Origin: Chthoniobacteraceae bacterium
GTDB lineage: Bacteria > Verrucomicrobiota > Verrucomicrobiia > Chthoniobacterales > Chthoniobacteraceae
Direction of reading: 5' to 3'
DNA: 64,000 nucleotides
NCBI GenBank assembly: GCA_947449735.1
Contig: CANFTB010000018.1
Span: 1 to 64,000, forward strand
Below the pieces are notes generated by a model. That model had not been told where the DNA came from and did no database searches. It saw only the letters and a list, made by a program, of their open reading frames with translations. The position numbers and the translations under genes are program-made. This document shows positions 29,080 to 39,242 of the stretch, piece after piece; the first letter of the stretch is position 1; each line of letters begins with the position of its first letter.

Positions 29080-29179
29080 GTTCTTGGTTCGTCGTTCCTA
29101 GTTCCTAGTTCCTAGTTCCTAGTTGTTGGTTCCCCGTTCGTGGCGTCGGCTGCTCGCTTTGCAACCACGAACCAAGAAC
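29080..29179. repeat. Heptamer tandem repeat flanked by a 12-base inverted repeat
   Basis: In the 141-base gap between the DUF1592 and DUF1552 genes the heptamer TTCCTAG occurs four times in tandem at 29095-29122, followed by a degenerate TTGTTGG. The region is bracketed by GTTCTTGGTTCG (29080-29091) and its exact reverse complement CGAACCAAGAAC (29168-29179). Such heptamer runs are dispersed in some bacterial genomes; its effect on the operon is unknown. Confidence 0.8.
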
Positions 29180-29192
29180 TATAAAGATTTGA

Positions 29193-31649
29193 TCATCGCT
29201 TGCGCATCAGTTCGGACAGCGCCACGGCGCGGACGATGTCCTTCACCCGGTAGTGGCTTTTTTTGGCTTCTGCCTGAATGGCGCCGAGGCTGTCTTGGTC
29301 GTCAAAGGTCAGGGGGCGGCGGAGGCTGTAGGTGCAGAGGTGTTCGATGAAGGCGCGTGCGAACTTGTCGCGGTCCTCAAGCAGGAGTTGTTTGAACTCG
29401 CCGGCATCCTTGAAAGCACGCCCGTCGGGCATCAAGCCGGAGGGGTTGATCAAGGGATCTTCGCCAACGCCCGCAGCAACCTTCTCGCGGGTGCGCCACT
29501 GTCCGATCGCATCGTAGTTGTCCCAGGCGAGGCCAAGCGGATCGATCTTTGCATGGCAGGCGGCGCAGTTTGCGTCGTTGCGGTGGGCCTCAAGTTTGTC
29601 ACGGAGGGTTGCCTTCGGGCTCTTCGGGGGATTGGGCTCGATGGCGGGTACGTTCGCAGGGGGGGGCGGCGGCGTCTTGCCAAGCATCACCTCGCTCAGC
29701 CACACCCCGCGGTGGACGGGGCGGTGGCGCGTGCCGTCCGAGGTGAGACCGAGCACTGCGCCCATCGTGAGCAGGCCGCCGCGACGGTCCTCGGCTTTGA
29801 GTGAGACGCGCTCGAAGCCGCCGCTCTTCGGTTCCGGCAAGCCGTAGAAATCGCACAACCTGGCATTCGCCATGGTCCACTTGGAGTCGATGAAGCCTTC
29901 GATGGGGATGTTTTCACCAAACAAAACCCGGAAGAACTCGACCGGTTCGCTGCGCATGCTGGCCTCGAGCCATGCGTCGTATCTCGGGTAAAGCTTCTTG
30001 TCCGGGGGGAACATGCCCACCCTGTGGAGTTGCAGCCATTGGCGCGAGAAGTCGTTGATAAAGCGGTTGATCCGGCTGTCCGCGAGCATCCTGTCGACCT
30101 GCTTCCTGAGGCTGTCTCCGTGGAGTCCGCCGCTCCGGGACGCGGCGAGCAGGCCGTCGTCCGGCATGGAACTCCAGAGGAAGTAGGAGAGCCGGGAGGC
30201 GAGTTCAGGGTCCGAGAGGTGTTCACGGGCAACCGGATCGCCCTGGACAAGGTAGATGAAGTGTCTGGAGGTCAGCACGCCCTGGATTGCGACGCGGTAG
30301 GCGTCGGCCGTCTTTTCGCCAGCCTCCCGCTCCGCGCGATAGGATCGCAGATACTCGTCCAGTTCGGGTTTTTGCACCGGCCTCCGCCAGGCGCGTTCGG
30401 CGAAGCGCTGCAGATGTTCGGCGACCACCTCGGCCGTCGCGTCTTCGGGAGGATACACGCCCGCGCGCCGCGACTTTTCCGCCTCCGTTTCAATCGGGCC
30501 CTCCCATTCGATCCAATCAAGCAGCACGGTGGAGAAAAGACCGTTTCCCTTGTCATCGAACATTTGCGGGGCGTTCGGATTCAGGAGGAGTGTCTCGCTG
30601 CTGTGTGTGAATATGTACCCGCCCCTGCTGGAGAGTGCGTTTCGAAATGCGGCGCCGGATCTTCGGTCCACCACGTCGGTTGCCACCACGCAGAATTCGA
30701 GGGTCGCGGGCATCTCGAGAAAAACCTCGAACTCGTAGACTTGCGGGCTGTCCTCCGGAGCGGTGATGTCGAATTCGAAGAGGGCGTCCACCGTCTCCTC
30801 GCCGGTGCGCTTGCCGATGCTCAGGTGTGCCGGCTGGCCTCCGGGCGGGCGGATGCCGCTGGCCTGGATCCGGACTTTGTAGAGGCCGCTGTGCTCCGGG
30901 CCGGTCTTTCCGAACCAGTTGGTCGAAAATGCGTTCTGTGTGGTGCCTGGAAACAGGAGGTAGCGCAGCGGCCGCTTGATGCCGAACCGGTCGAGCGCTG
31001 CCTGCTGGTCCTTCCCTCCCGCGTACCTCAGGTCGGCCGCCGTCTTGCGGACTTTGCGGGCTTCGCTGGAAGCGGATGGGAAGGCGCGTTCGAGAACGAG
31101 GTCCGCCGCGCGGTAGTAGCGGTCTACGTGCGAGGGCGAAAGCGAAAGCTGCGCTCCGATGCGCTCAAACCCGTGCCAGAGGGTGTCTTCGTTCAGCTCG
31201 CCCGGTTTTGCGGGATCATATCGGACGCCCAGAAGATCGTAGACCGTGTTCTGGTACTCTTTCCGGCTCAGGCGGTAATGGGTCACGGGCGGCCGTGCTG
31301 CCATGCGCGCATCCCGGCCCTCTTTAAGCCGCGCGTCGAGCTGGGTCACAAACGCCGAGATCTCCTCCTGCGTCGGCCTTTTTTCCTTTTTGGGAGGCAT
31401 CTCGCCACTATTCACCTGCTCGATGGCCTCCGCCCAGTGATGGCTGTCCGCGCCCAGCTTGAAATCGCGGGAGAGCCGGTCCAGACGCAGGTCTCCCTTC
31501 TCCTTCTCCGGCCCGTGGCAGCCGATGCAATGCTTCTCCAAGAATGCCTCGAACGGCTCGGCGGCGCGCAATGTGCCGGTAGCGCAGGCCGTGGCGAGTA
31601 TTGCGGCGGCGGAAAGGCAGTGACGCCAGAACTTATTGGGGTGGAACAT
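29193..31649 (-). CDS. DUF1592/DUF1588-type cytochrome c-like protein
   Basis: An 818-residue secreted protein. The start at 31649 gives a signal peptide (ends TLRAAE). CIGCH near residues 41-45 is an N-terminal haem c site in a Planctomycete cytochrome domain. Order after that: DUF1587 ([18 protein letters not shown]), DUF1595 and DUF1592 ([34 protein letters not shown]), DUF1588 with [20 protein letters not shown] and a second CAACH near residue 695 ([19 protein letters not shown]), then DUF1585 at the C-terminus. It is the first gene of the leftward run and partner of DUF1552. Extracytoplasmic electron transfer is likely; the substrate is unknown. Confidence 0.93.
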   Translation of the reverse strand: MFHPNKFWRHCLSAAAILATACATGTLRAAEPFEAFLEKHCIGCHGPEKEKGDLRLDRLSRDFKLGADSHHWAEAIEQVNSGEMPPKKEKRPTQEEISAFVTQLDARLKEGRDARMAARPPVTHYRLSRKEYQNTVYDLLGVRYDPAKPGELNEDTLWHGFERIGAQLSLSPSHVDRYYRAADLVLERAFPSASSEARKVRKTAADLRYAGGKDQQAALDRFGIKRPLRYLLFPGTTQNAFSTNWFGKTGPEHSGLYKVRIQASGIRPPGGQPAHLSIGKRTGEETVDALFEFDITAPEDSPQVYEFEVFLEMPATLEFCVVATDVVDRRSGAAFRNALSSRGGYIFTHSSETLLLNPNAPQMFDDKGNGLFSTVLLDWIEWEGPIETEAEKSRRAGVYPPEDATAEVVAEHLQRFAERAWRRPVQKPELDEYLRSYRAEREAGEKTADAYRVAIQGVLTSRHFIYLVQGDPVAREHLSDPELASRLSYFLWSSMPDDGLLAASRSGGLHGDSLRKQVDRMLADSRINRFINDFSRQWLQLHRVGMFPPDKKLYPRYDAWLEASMRSEPVEFFRVLFGENIPIEGFIDSKWTMANARLCDFYGLPEPKSGGFERVSLKAEDRRGGLLTMGAVLGLTSDGTRHRPVHRGVWLSEVMLGKTPPPPPANVPAIEPNPPKSPKATLRDKLEAHRNDANCAACHAKIDPLGLAWDNYDAIGQWRTREKVAAGVGEDPLINPSGLMPDGRAFKDAGEFKQLLLEDRDKFARAFIEHLCTYSLRRPLTFDDQDSLGAIQAEAKKSHYRVKDIVRAVALSELMRKR

Positions 31650-32060
31650 GAGAGGGAGTGGAGTTTGATCCAGATCAGGCCCGGGTGCTCTGGGCGTCTG
31701 TGCGCGTCCCGCCGCTGCGGCGCCTGCGGAGGTGGAGAAATCTGAAGCGGGCATCCCTTGAGGCGTGAGGGTGCGGATGCGACATTTCTGGGATCATAGG
31801 GGTGGCGGGCTGCGGCAGTCGGAAATAGAGCCGACCGCTGCCTACCTTATAAACCCCAAGCTGGAACTTTTTCTGACTAAAAAACGTAATATTGTGCGCG
31901 TCGGACGCGACCGGTAGGGAAATGCCCGTCTCTAACGCAGGTCAACTCCGGAAAAAGGGAAGCACATCTGGTGCAAGATGCGGTCCTGCTCCTGGCCCGT
32001 AGCCAAGGCTTCCCAAGGCGGCGGCGTTCTATCAAAGTGTCACTCCTCACCCCTCCGCCC
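31650..32060. other. Divergent intergenic region
   Basis: About 410 bases separate the leftward DUF1592 gene and the rightward ThuA/dehydrogenase gene, so promoters for both must lie here. An AT-rich patch near 31865-31895 is the likeliest promoter area. I see no convincing operator, RNA or small gene. Confidence 0.4.
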
Positions 32061-35000
32061 ATGATTCGCAAACTGCCCCTTGCACTGCTCGTTCTGCTAG
32101 CATCACCCTTCGCCAGAGCCGAGACCAAACCCCTCCGCGCGCTGATCATAGCGGGAGGATGCTGCCACGATTACGAAAACCAGCCGAAGATCCTGAGCGC
32201 GGGAATCCAGGCGCGCTCCAACGTGCAGGTGGACGTCGTGTGGACGGATGACAAGAGCACGACGCCCTATTTTCCGCTCTTTGAAAAGGAGGACTGGGCC
32301 AAGGGCTACGATGTGATCATCCACGACGAGTGCGCGGCCGGCGTGAAGGATCTGGCGCTTGTCCAGCGCATCATCAAGGCGCACGAGACTTTGCCCGCGG
32401 TGAACCTGCACTGCGCGATGCACTCCTACCGGACGGGCACGGACGACTGGTTCAATTACCTCGGACTCCAGTCGAGCTCCCACAACTGGCAGAAGCCGAT
32501 CGCGATCCACTACACCGATGCAGAGCACCCGATCACCAAGGGGCTCTCAGACTGGCCGACGGTCAACGAGGAGCTTTACAACAACGTGAAGATGCACGGC
32601 GGAAAGCCTGTGGCGTCAGGCGTGCAGGACCAGAAGTCGAATGAAGGCGTCGAGGCTCCGGTGAACTACACGGTCGCCTGGACGAACGAGTTTGGCCCCA
32701 AAAAAACGCGCAGCTTCAGCACCACGATCGGGCACAACAACACCACGGTGGCCGACGACCGCTATCTGGATCTTGTGACGCGCGGTCTGCTTTGGTCCTG
32801 CGACAAGCTGAACGCGGAATACCTCAAGCCTTTCACCGGCAAAAATGAGGTGACCTTTATCAAGGGCAAGCCGCCGGCCGCAGCCCCCACTGCGCCTCCG
32901 GCCGTGAAGGACGGGACTCCGGTAACGATCACGGCGTCAAGCACGCAGCCCGGCAACGAAGTCTGGAAGGCTGCGGACGGGAACGACGGCACGCGCTGGT
33001 GCGCGAACGGTGGAGAGAAGCCGCAGTGGCTCCAGTTCGAATTTGAGGCTCCGCGCTCGCTCACGGGTGTGAAGATCACTTGGGAGTCAAAACAAGTGTA
33101 CAAGCACAAGGTTGAGGGCTCGCCGGACGGTAAGGCGTGGACGTTGCTGGTGGACGCGACGGAGAACAAGAACGAGGGCGTCGACGAACACGCACTCAAT
33201 GCAAAGGACGTACGTTATCTGAAGATCACCTGCTCGGCCACCGGCGGCGGCTGGGTGAGCATCCGGGAGGTGTCGATCAAGGGAGATGGCATCAAGGCTC
33301 TCGCCCCGAAGTTGAGTGCGGCGCAGCTTGCCGAGGCAAAGAAAAGCGGCGGCGACCCGAACGACCCCCTCAGGAACGAGGGCAACATCACGCCCAAGAT
33401 CACGAAACGCACCCCGCAGGAGGAAGCCGAGATTTTAAAGGATGCGCGTGCGGCCGATGGATTCGACATGACGCTCTTCGCCGCCCCTCCCGCGGTGAAC
33501 TATCCTGTGTTCGTCTCGGCTTCGCCGGACGGAGCTCTCTATGTCTCAAGCGACGGCAACGGTTCCGTCGAACGCAAGCCGCACCGCGGCCGTATCATCC
33601 GCCTCCGTGACACGGACGGCGACGGACGCGCGGACGAGGTGAAGGAGTTTGTGAAGGACCTAGATTCTCCGCGCGGCCTGGTCTGGGACCGCGACCGGCT
33701 CTACGTGGTCCATCCGCCAGATGTGAGCGTGTACATCGACAAGGGCCGCACCGGTGTGGCGACAGAGGAGAAGACGCTCATCACGGGCATCGCGTTTGGC
33801 TTCAAGGACCGACCGGCGGACCATACGACAAACGGCCTCGAGCTGGGGATCGACGGGTGGCTGTACATCGCGGGCGGCGACTTTGGTTTCATGGATGCCG
33901 TCGGCACCGACGGACGGCACTTGCAGCACCGCGGGGGAGGCGTGATTCGTTTTCGGCCGGACGGCTCCGGAATCGAGCTCGTTTCGCGGGGAACCCGCAA
34001 CATCCTCGAGGTGGCGGTCGGCCCGCTCATGGAAATGTTCGCGCGTGACAACACGAACGACGGCGACGGGTGGGACGTGCGGTTCCATCATTTCACTGGG
34101 ATGGAACACCACGGCTACCCTACGCTTTACAAAAACTTTCCGGACGAAGCCGTCAAGCCGCTCAACGACTACGGCGGTGGCTCGGGCACCGGGGCTGTAT
34201 TCCTCGACGAGCCTGGCTTTGGAAGATGGAACAACGCCCCGCTCACGGAGGACTGGGGGACGGGCGCTTTGTGGCGCCACAATGTGACTCGGAAAGGTTC
34301 GACCTACGTCGAGACGGAGAAGCCGGAGCCTTTCATTAAGATGACGCGCCCGACGGATGCGGACGTGGACGCGCTTGGGAATGTGTACCAGGCGAGCTGG
34401 AAGGGCGCTACCTTCGGCTGGGCCGGCCCGGAGGTCGGCTACATTGTGCGCGTAACTCCGAAGGAGTTCAAAGCGCCCGCGGTTCCCGATTTTGACAAGC
34501 TCGAGGACACCGCGCTTGTGAAGTTGCTTGAATCCCCGAGCCACCGGACACGGCTCGAGGCGCAGCGCACGATTCTAAGCCGCGAAGACAAGGCCGCGAC
34601 GCGGAGCCTGCTTCTCGTGCTCGCTGGCGACGTCTCGAAGCCGCTTCCGACGCGCGTCGCGGCACTCTACGGAGTCTCGCAGCGCAATGTGGACGCGCCT
34701 GCAGTTGAGAATATCAACGCCGTCGCGGAGCTTGCGAAAGACCCTGCCATACAGCCTTACGTGGTGCTCGCGCTGGGGGACTCCGGCCTAGGAGCCAAAC
34801 AGCAGTCGTCCTCGCTCGTGCCCGCGTCCGTTTTCGGCGCCGGACTCAAGAGTGGCGATCCCCAGACACGCCTGAACGCCGTCATCGGAGCGGCTCGCCA
34901 GCGCATCAATTCCGTTGCCTCGGAAATCGCTGCGCTGCTCAGCGACGAGGACGAGGTCATCGTGCACACCGTCCAGCGGGCGCTTGCGACGCTTGGCGCT

Positions 35001-36482
35001 CACGAGGCTTGCCTGGCTATCGTAGACGATCCGGGTGCGCCGTCCAAAAAGCGCGAAAGCGCGCTCCGTTCGCTGCGGATGATGCACAACGCCGATGTCG
35101 TGGACGGGCTTGTGAAGCGCCTCGCAACGGCGAAGGGTGCCGAGATCCGCAAGGGCATACTCGGCGCGCTGTGCCGCCTGCATTTCACCGAGGGAAAATG
35201 GGATGGCGCCAGCTGGGGCACGCGCCCCGACTACCGCGGGCCCTACTACCAGCCCGAACCGTGGGGAGAGACGGACAAGATTGCGGGAGTGCTTAAGGCG
35301 ACGCTCGCCGGCGCCCAACCGGAGGAGGCTGCATTCCTGGCAGGTGAATTGAACCGCAACCGGATTCAATTTAACGAGGCGCTCCAACGCATCCTCGATC
35401 TTGCGAAGTCGGATGTGAAGGTCGTTCCGGATCTGGTGATCCAGCTTGCCGGCGCGGATGCTATTCCGGCAGAGGCCGTCCCTCTGTTGATCCAGGCGGC
35501 CCGTTCCACGGAGTTTAGCGCCGTGGTGGTTTCCCAGGCTGTCACTGCGCTTTCGAAGGTGGACAGCGCCGACGGCGCGCGTGCGTCACTGGAGGGAGTG
35601 GTGCGGCTCGCCGGTATGTCCGCCGCATCAAAGGAGCGCGAGGCGGGCCGCAACGCCTTCCTCAATGCGCCGAAGCTGGAGAACCACCACCAGATGTTCG
35701 AGGCCATCGCCGAGAAGATGGAAGGGAAGCCCGCGCAATGGGCCGACGCCGCGCTCCTCACGCTCAGCGCCCGGAAGACGGGGGCCCCCGAGTCGCGCGA
35801 GCTTTCGGCCAAGGCCCTCGAAGCCGGCTGGCAGAATGCAAAGCGCCGCGCGCAGATCCTCCGCGCCGCCGGCGAGATCAAGCACGCCCCCTACGCCGAC
35901 AAGATCCTTGCCGCGCTCGACGACCCGGACAAGGCTGTCGCCGACGAGGCGAAGAGCGCCGCCGGGAAGATGAGACTGACGAAGAGCGTCAAGGACAGCG
36001 GGCCTTTGATCGGAACCATGCAGGTGAAGGATGTGATCGCGCAGGTGCTGAACACGAAGGGCGACGCGGCGCTGGGCGAGCAGCTCTTCACCCGGCAGAC
36101 CTGTGCTGCATGCCACACTGTTTCGCAGGATCAGGCGCAGAAGGGCCCCTATCTCGGCAACATCGCGCAGACCTACAAGCGGCCCGACCTCGCCGAGAAC
36201 ATACTGGACCCGAACAAGACCATCGCGCAGGGGTTCGTCACGAACGTCTTCACTCTCAAGAGCGGGGAGGTCAACATGGGTTTTGTCGTGCGCGAAGGCT
36301 CGGACAAGGTGACGGTGCGCAATGTCGCCTCCCAGGAAGCGACTTACGATGTGAAGGACATCGTGAAGCGCGAAACGCTGCCGACTTCGATCATGCCGCC
36401 GGGACTGGTGAACAGCCTGACGGTGCGCGAGTTCGCAAGCCTTCTCGACTACTTGGAGGCGCTGGCTGCAAAGAAGCAGTGA
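32061..36482 (+). CDS. ThuA / discoidin / PVC-type dehydrogenase / HEAT / haem-binding fusion protein
   Basis: A 1473-residue exported protein; the start at 32061 gives a signal peptide ending FARAET. Domain order by motif: ThuA-like at about 25-265 (ALIIAGGCCHDYENQPKIL, HCAMHSYRTGTDDWFNYLG); F5/8 type C (discoidin-like) at about 290-420 (NDGTRWCANGGEKPQWLQFE); PVC-type membrane-bound dehydrogenase propeller (TIGR02604-like) at about 490-830 (GFDMTLFAAPPAVNYPVFVS, LRDTDGDGRADEVKEF, NGLELGIDGWLYIAGGDFGF); HEAT-like repeats at about 860-1320; Pirellula/Verrucomicrobium-type haem domain with CAACH near 1348-1352 (QLFTRQTCAACHTVSQ). The combination suggests sugar binding, oxidation and electron transfer in one polypeptide. 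The substrate is unknown. Confidence 0.9.
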   Translation: MIRKLPLALLVLLASPFARAETKPLRALIIAGGCCHDYENQPKILSAGIQARSNVQVDVVWTDDKSTTPYFPLFEKEDWAKGYDVIIHDECAAGVKDLALVQRIIKAHETLPAVNLHCAMHSYRTGTDDWFNYLGLQSSSHNWQKPIAIHYTDAEHPITKGLSDWPTVNEELYNNVKMHGGKPVASGVQDQKSNEGVEAPVNYTVAWTNEFGPKKTRSFSTTIGHNNTTVADDRYLDLVTRGLLWSCDKLNAEYLKPFTGKNEVTFIKGKPPAAAPTAPPAVKDGTPVTITASSTQPGNEVWKAADGNDGTRWCANGGEKPQWLQFEFEAPRSLTGVKITWESKQVYKHKVEGSPDGKAWTLLVDATENKNEGVDEHALNAKDVRYLKITCSATGGGWVSIREVSIKGDGIKALAPKLSAAQLAEAKKSGGDPNDPLRNEGNITPKITKRTPQEEAEILKDARAADGFDMTLFAAPPAVNYPVFVSASPDGALYVSSDGNGSVERKPHRGRIIRLRDTDGDGRADEVKEFVKDLDSPRGLVWDRDRLYVVHPPDVSVYIDKGRTGVATEEKTLITGIAFGFKDRPADHTTNGLELGIDGWLYIAGGDFGFMDAVGTDGRHLQHRGGGVIRFRPDGSGIELVSRGTRNILEVAVGPLMEMFARDNTNDGDGWDVRFHHFTGMEHHGYPTLYKNFPDEAVKPLNDYGGGSGTGAVFLDEPGFGRWNNAPLTEDWGTGALWRHNVTRKGSTYVETEKPEPFIKMTRPTDADVDALGNVYQASWKGATFGWAGPEVGYIVRVTPKEFKAPAVPDFDKLEDTALVKLLESPSHRTRLEAQRTILSREDKAATRSLLLVLAGDVSKPLPTRVAALYGVSQRNVDAPAVENINAVAELAKDPAIQPYVVLALGDSGLGAKQQSSSLVPASVFGAGLKSGDPQTRLNAVIGAARQRINSVASEIAALLSDEDEVIVHTVQRALATLGAHEACLAIVDDPGAPSKKRESALRSLRMMHNADVVDGLVKRLATAKGAEIRKGILGALCRLHFTEGKWDGASWGTRPDYRGPYYQPEPWGETDKIAGVLKATLAGAQPEEAAFLAGELNRNRIQFNEALQRILDLAKSDVKVVPDLVIQLAGADAIPAEAVPLLIQAARSTEFSAVVVSQAVTALSKVDSADGARASLEGVVRLAGMSAASKEREAGRNAFLNAPKLENHHQMFEAIAEKMEGKPAQWADAALLTLSARKTGAPESRELSAKALEAGWQNAKRRAQILRAAGEIKHAPYADKILAALDDPDKAVADEAKSAAGKMRLTKSVKDSGPLIGTMQVKDVIAQVLNTKGDAALGEQLFTRQTCAACHTVSQDQAQKGPYLGNIAQTYKRPDLAENILDPNKTIAQGFVTNVFTLKSGEVNMGFVVREGSDKVTVRNVASQEATYDVKDIVKRETLPTSIMPPGLVNSLTVREFASLLDYLEALAAKKQ

Positions 36483-36728
36483 CGAGGGCGGGTTTTGGCA
36501 CGCTCGGCGAAAATCCGGCGTGTTGAAGCTGCCGGAATAAGGAAGAGGACAAAATCGTTCTCTTTATTTTTGAGAGACCGCGATGAGCATCAACGGCTCG
36601 GAAGCCGGTTCGCTTTATGGATTGTACGCCGAACGGTGGATGCTGGAAATCTTGCCAAACGTGTCCCGCCAGTCTGAACACCTCCCTCAGACAGCAGGAC
36701 AACGAGAGCTGGCTCGGGGTGCGGAGGG

Positions 36729-38468
36729 TCATTTGGCGTGCGTGGACCGGAGGGAGTGGATTTCTAGGGCCAGGGTGAGCGCCATGGCGCCGCCGCGGTC
36801 GTCGTGGCCGAAAATCGCGTCGCGGTGGAGGTAGTGCGACCGGTCGCAATCCTTTTTTGCGCCGGTGCCAGTGCAGACGTCAACCAGCGAGGCGTCGTCG
36901 CCGATGCGGACGGCGATCGCGCGCCAGCCGCGTTCGACCACCGGGAGGAACTTGTCGCGCTCAAGCCATCCGAGGCGGATGCCACGTGCCATCGCGGTCG
37001 TGATCATTGCCGTTGCCGTAAACTCGCGGTAGGCGCCCGGTTCATCGATGACCTGTCTCCACGCCCCGTCGGGGGACTGCTGCGCGATCATCCCGTGCAT
37101 CTGTTTGCGAAAGACTTCGAGCAGGGCGTCCTGGTTTGTCCCGTCCTTTGGAAGATGGCTCAGGGCCTCCATCAGACCGAAAGCCGCGAAGCCGTTCCCG
37201 CGGCCCCATGCGAAGGGGCTCGACTCCACATGGATGAAGACGCCGTCCGGCCGCTGGAGCCGCGCGGAGTAGGATTCAAGGAGCCGTTGGGTCGCCTCGG
37301 AGAAGGCGGCTTCGCGGGTGGCTCCGGCGACGCGGGCGAGGACGGCGCTTGCCATGAACATGTCGTCCGTCCAGCGGGTGGCCGAGGGCAAAAAATGATC
37401 CTTCGAACCGGAGGGGCGGACGAGGTGTTCCGCCGCTTTTCGAGCGAGTGCGGCGGCCTCGGGGGCGGCCTCCATTGCCGCAAGGTCGCTGAAGGCGAGG
37501 TGGCCGGCAACGGACGGGAGGTTTGCGTTGTCCGCTAGGGCTGGCTTCGTGCCGTTGAGAAAGGGAGTCATCTGGTTCAGTGCCTTTTCGCGGAACGAGG
37601 GATCCCCGGTGAGCTGGCTGACACGGATGGCTCCGGACCATGCGAGTGCGGGGATGTAGCTCATGCCTGGTGAGTTGGGGTAGCGGCCGGCTAGCAGGCG
37701 TGCGATGTCGAGCGGGGAACGCACGGCGCGCTGTTCGATGGTTTCGCGCAGCTTTGAGCGGGGAATGCTGCGCGCAACGATGGCTTGCAGGGATTCGCCA
37801 AGGTGTTGAGAGGAGCCGTGGATGCGTATGCCCGGGACCGGGGCGAGGCCGGAGGGCGCGCCGGTGCCGAGTGCGTTGACGAGTTCGTCCGAAGCGGTGG
37901 CAGTCGCGTCGGGAAAGAGCGGGAGCGCCGGCGCGTTGGCGTGAATGGCCGGCTGAGGGGCGGGACGGAGGTCCACGACAAGGTCGGGACTGCTCATGGC
38001 TGTCCACCGCCAGAGGTATCGGTATTCAGGAGCGGCCGGATCGTTGAAGAAACCTTTCTGCGGGGGGAATGCGGGTGGAGCGGCATTGGGCCCGTCGGGC
38101 AGGGCGTTGGGAACAACGGCGATTTGCCAACGTGCGCGGACCGGTTCCGCCTCCGGGCTGGACCACCAGGCGATGAATGCCTTCGCGGCGGTGGTGGCGG
38201 AGTCGGGGTGGTTGACCGGGACGGACTGATCAAGGCCCGCAAGGATGACGAGGCGGTTCTGTTCGGCGGTGGGCGGCTGGACGGGTTCGAAGGAGGCGAT
38301 GTCGGCCAGGGCTAAGGAGATGCCGGCGGCTGCCAGGGTGTAGCCGGGAGGCGTGGGAGAGGCGGGGGCGGCCTCCGGTGCGGCGAGCGACAGGACCGGA
38401 GCCGACAAAAGCATCAGGAGCAGCGCCGGTTGCGGTTTGACGGTTGGGGTGTAAACAGGGGAGGGCAT
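36729..38468 (-). CDS. GH105/GH88-like unsaturated glucuronyl hydrolase with an extra N-terminal domain
   Basis: A 579-residue secreted protein. The C-terminal 320 residues are an (alpha/alpha)6 hydrolase of the GH105 type (YteR-like): ATRWTDDMFMASAVLARVAG, RPDGVFIHVESSPFAWGRGN with the WGRGNG signature near residue 423, and GAYREFTATAMITTAMARGI. The N-terminal part (about 45-240) carries PPQKGFFNDPAAPEYRYLWR and SSPDLVVDLR and resembles an M14-peptidase-like fold seen in some PVC proteins, lacking obvious zinc ligands here. GH105 enzymes cleave unsaturated uronic acids from lyase products, which fits a polysaccharide-degrading genome. Confidence 0.8.
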   Translation of the reverse strand: MPSPVYTPTVKPQPALLLMLLSAPVLSLAAPEAAPASPTPPGYTLAAAGISLALADIASFEPVQPPTAEQNRLVILAGLDQSVPVNHPDSATTAAKAFIAWWSSPEAEPVRARWQIAVVPNALPDGPNAAPPAFPPQKGFFNDPAAPEYRYLWRWTAMSSPDLVVDLRPAPQPAIHANAPALPLFPDATATASDELVNALGTGAPSGLAPVPGIRIHGSSQHLGESLQAIVARSIPRSKLRETIEQRAVRSPLDIARLLAGRYPNSPGMSYIPALAWSGAIRVSQLTGDPSFREKALNQMTPFLNGTKPALADNANLPSVAGHLAFSDLAAMEAAPEAAALARKAAEHLVRPSGSKDHFLPSATRWTDDMFMASAVLARVAGATREAAFSEATQRLLESYSARLQRPDGVFIHVESSPFAWGRGNGFAAFGLMEALSHLPKDGTNQDALLEVFRKQMHGMIAQQSPDGAWRQVIDEPGAYREFTATAMITTAMARGIRLGWLERDKFLPVVERGWRAIAVRIGDDASLVDVCTGTGAKKDCDRSHYLHRDAIFGHDDRGGAMALTLALEIHSLRSTHAK

Positions 38469-38665
38469 GGGATGAAGGTTTGCCTTTGCACAGGACTCTG
38501 GGAAGCGGATTGTTGGGAGCGGATCCGGGACCGTAGAGTCGTTCCATGCGAGACGTGTGATCAGCTTTTGGGGGTAACGGCTGACCGCGGGGGGCGAACG
38601 GAAAGGCCCCCTCCGTCCTGCGATTTGCCTTCGGGTCGTCCGCGTCCGCGTTTAGCTTTCCTCGC

Positions 38666-39034
38666 ATGAATGAACGTGCCCTCATTCTGGACACCGAGGA
38701 CTCCCTTGCCATGCGGATGGCGGATGACGCCCTCGCCGAGGCTGGAATCTCCCGCTTCATCGTGGAATTCACAAAATCCGGTATGAGCATGGAAATGCCG
38801 TGCGCCCCCTCTCTGGGTCGCGGAACCCGCTGGCAGATCGCAGTCTTGAAGGAGCACCAAGCGCAGGCGGAGGAGGTGTTGAGTGGTCTGCCCATGGAGC
38901 TTTCCGCCAGCCCGAATCTCCTGAAGGACCTTCCCGCGCCACCGAAAGCCAAGCGGTGGTTGGCCTGGTACCGGGCTTTGTGCGCGGCGGGTATCGCCGG
39001 CCTGGCGCTCGCCTTTTATTTTTTGAGCCGCTGA
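38666..39034 (+). CDS. DUF2007-like small protein with C-terminal membrane helix
   Basis: A 122-residue protein. Residues 1-85 have the compact alpha/beta pattern of DUF2007 'putative signal transducing' proteins: a strand, a helix (DDALAEAGISRFIVEF), then WQIAVLKEHQAQAEEVLSGL. A single hydrophobic helix (ALCAAGIAGLALAFYFL) ends the protein, so it is probably membrane-anchored with the domain in the cytoplasm. It is transcribed away from the GH105 gene. The function of the family is unknown. Confidence 0.65.
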   Translation: MNERALILDTEDSLAMRMADDALAEAGISRFIVEFTKSGMSMEMPCAPSLGRGTRWQIAVLKEHQAQAEEVLSGLPMELSASPNLLKDLPAPPKAKRWLAWYRALCAAGIAGLALAFYFLSR

Positions 39035-39242
39035 CAAGGCGTCTCTTGAAAAGGGTTCGGGAAATCTTGATGCCCGGGGGACTGGTGGGATGCGTCTAGT
39101 CTTGAGGGCTCGCGGTTGCTACATTCCGAATATCTAAACGATTAGAGGGCAACTAAGTTTCCTCACTGAGCAACTGAGGCTTCACGCATCATCTTGCGAT
39201 TGCTAATCTTCAAGACACCGGACTTCTCACCCCCAATAGATT

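Noticed and set aside
30024-31745. A 573-residue open frame on the plus strand
   Set aside because: Antisense to the DUF1592-type gene, which carries two CxxCH sites and ordered domains.
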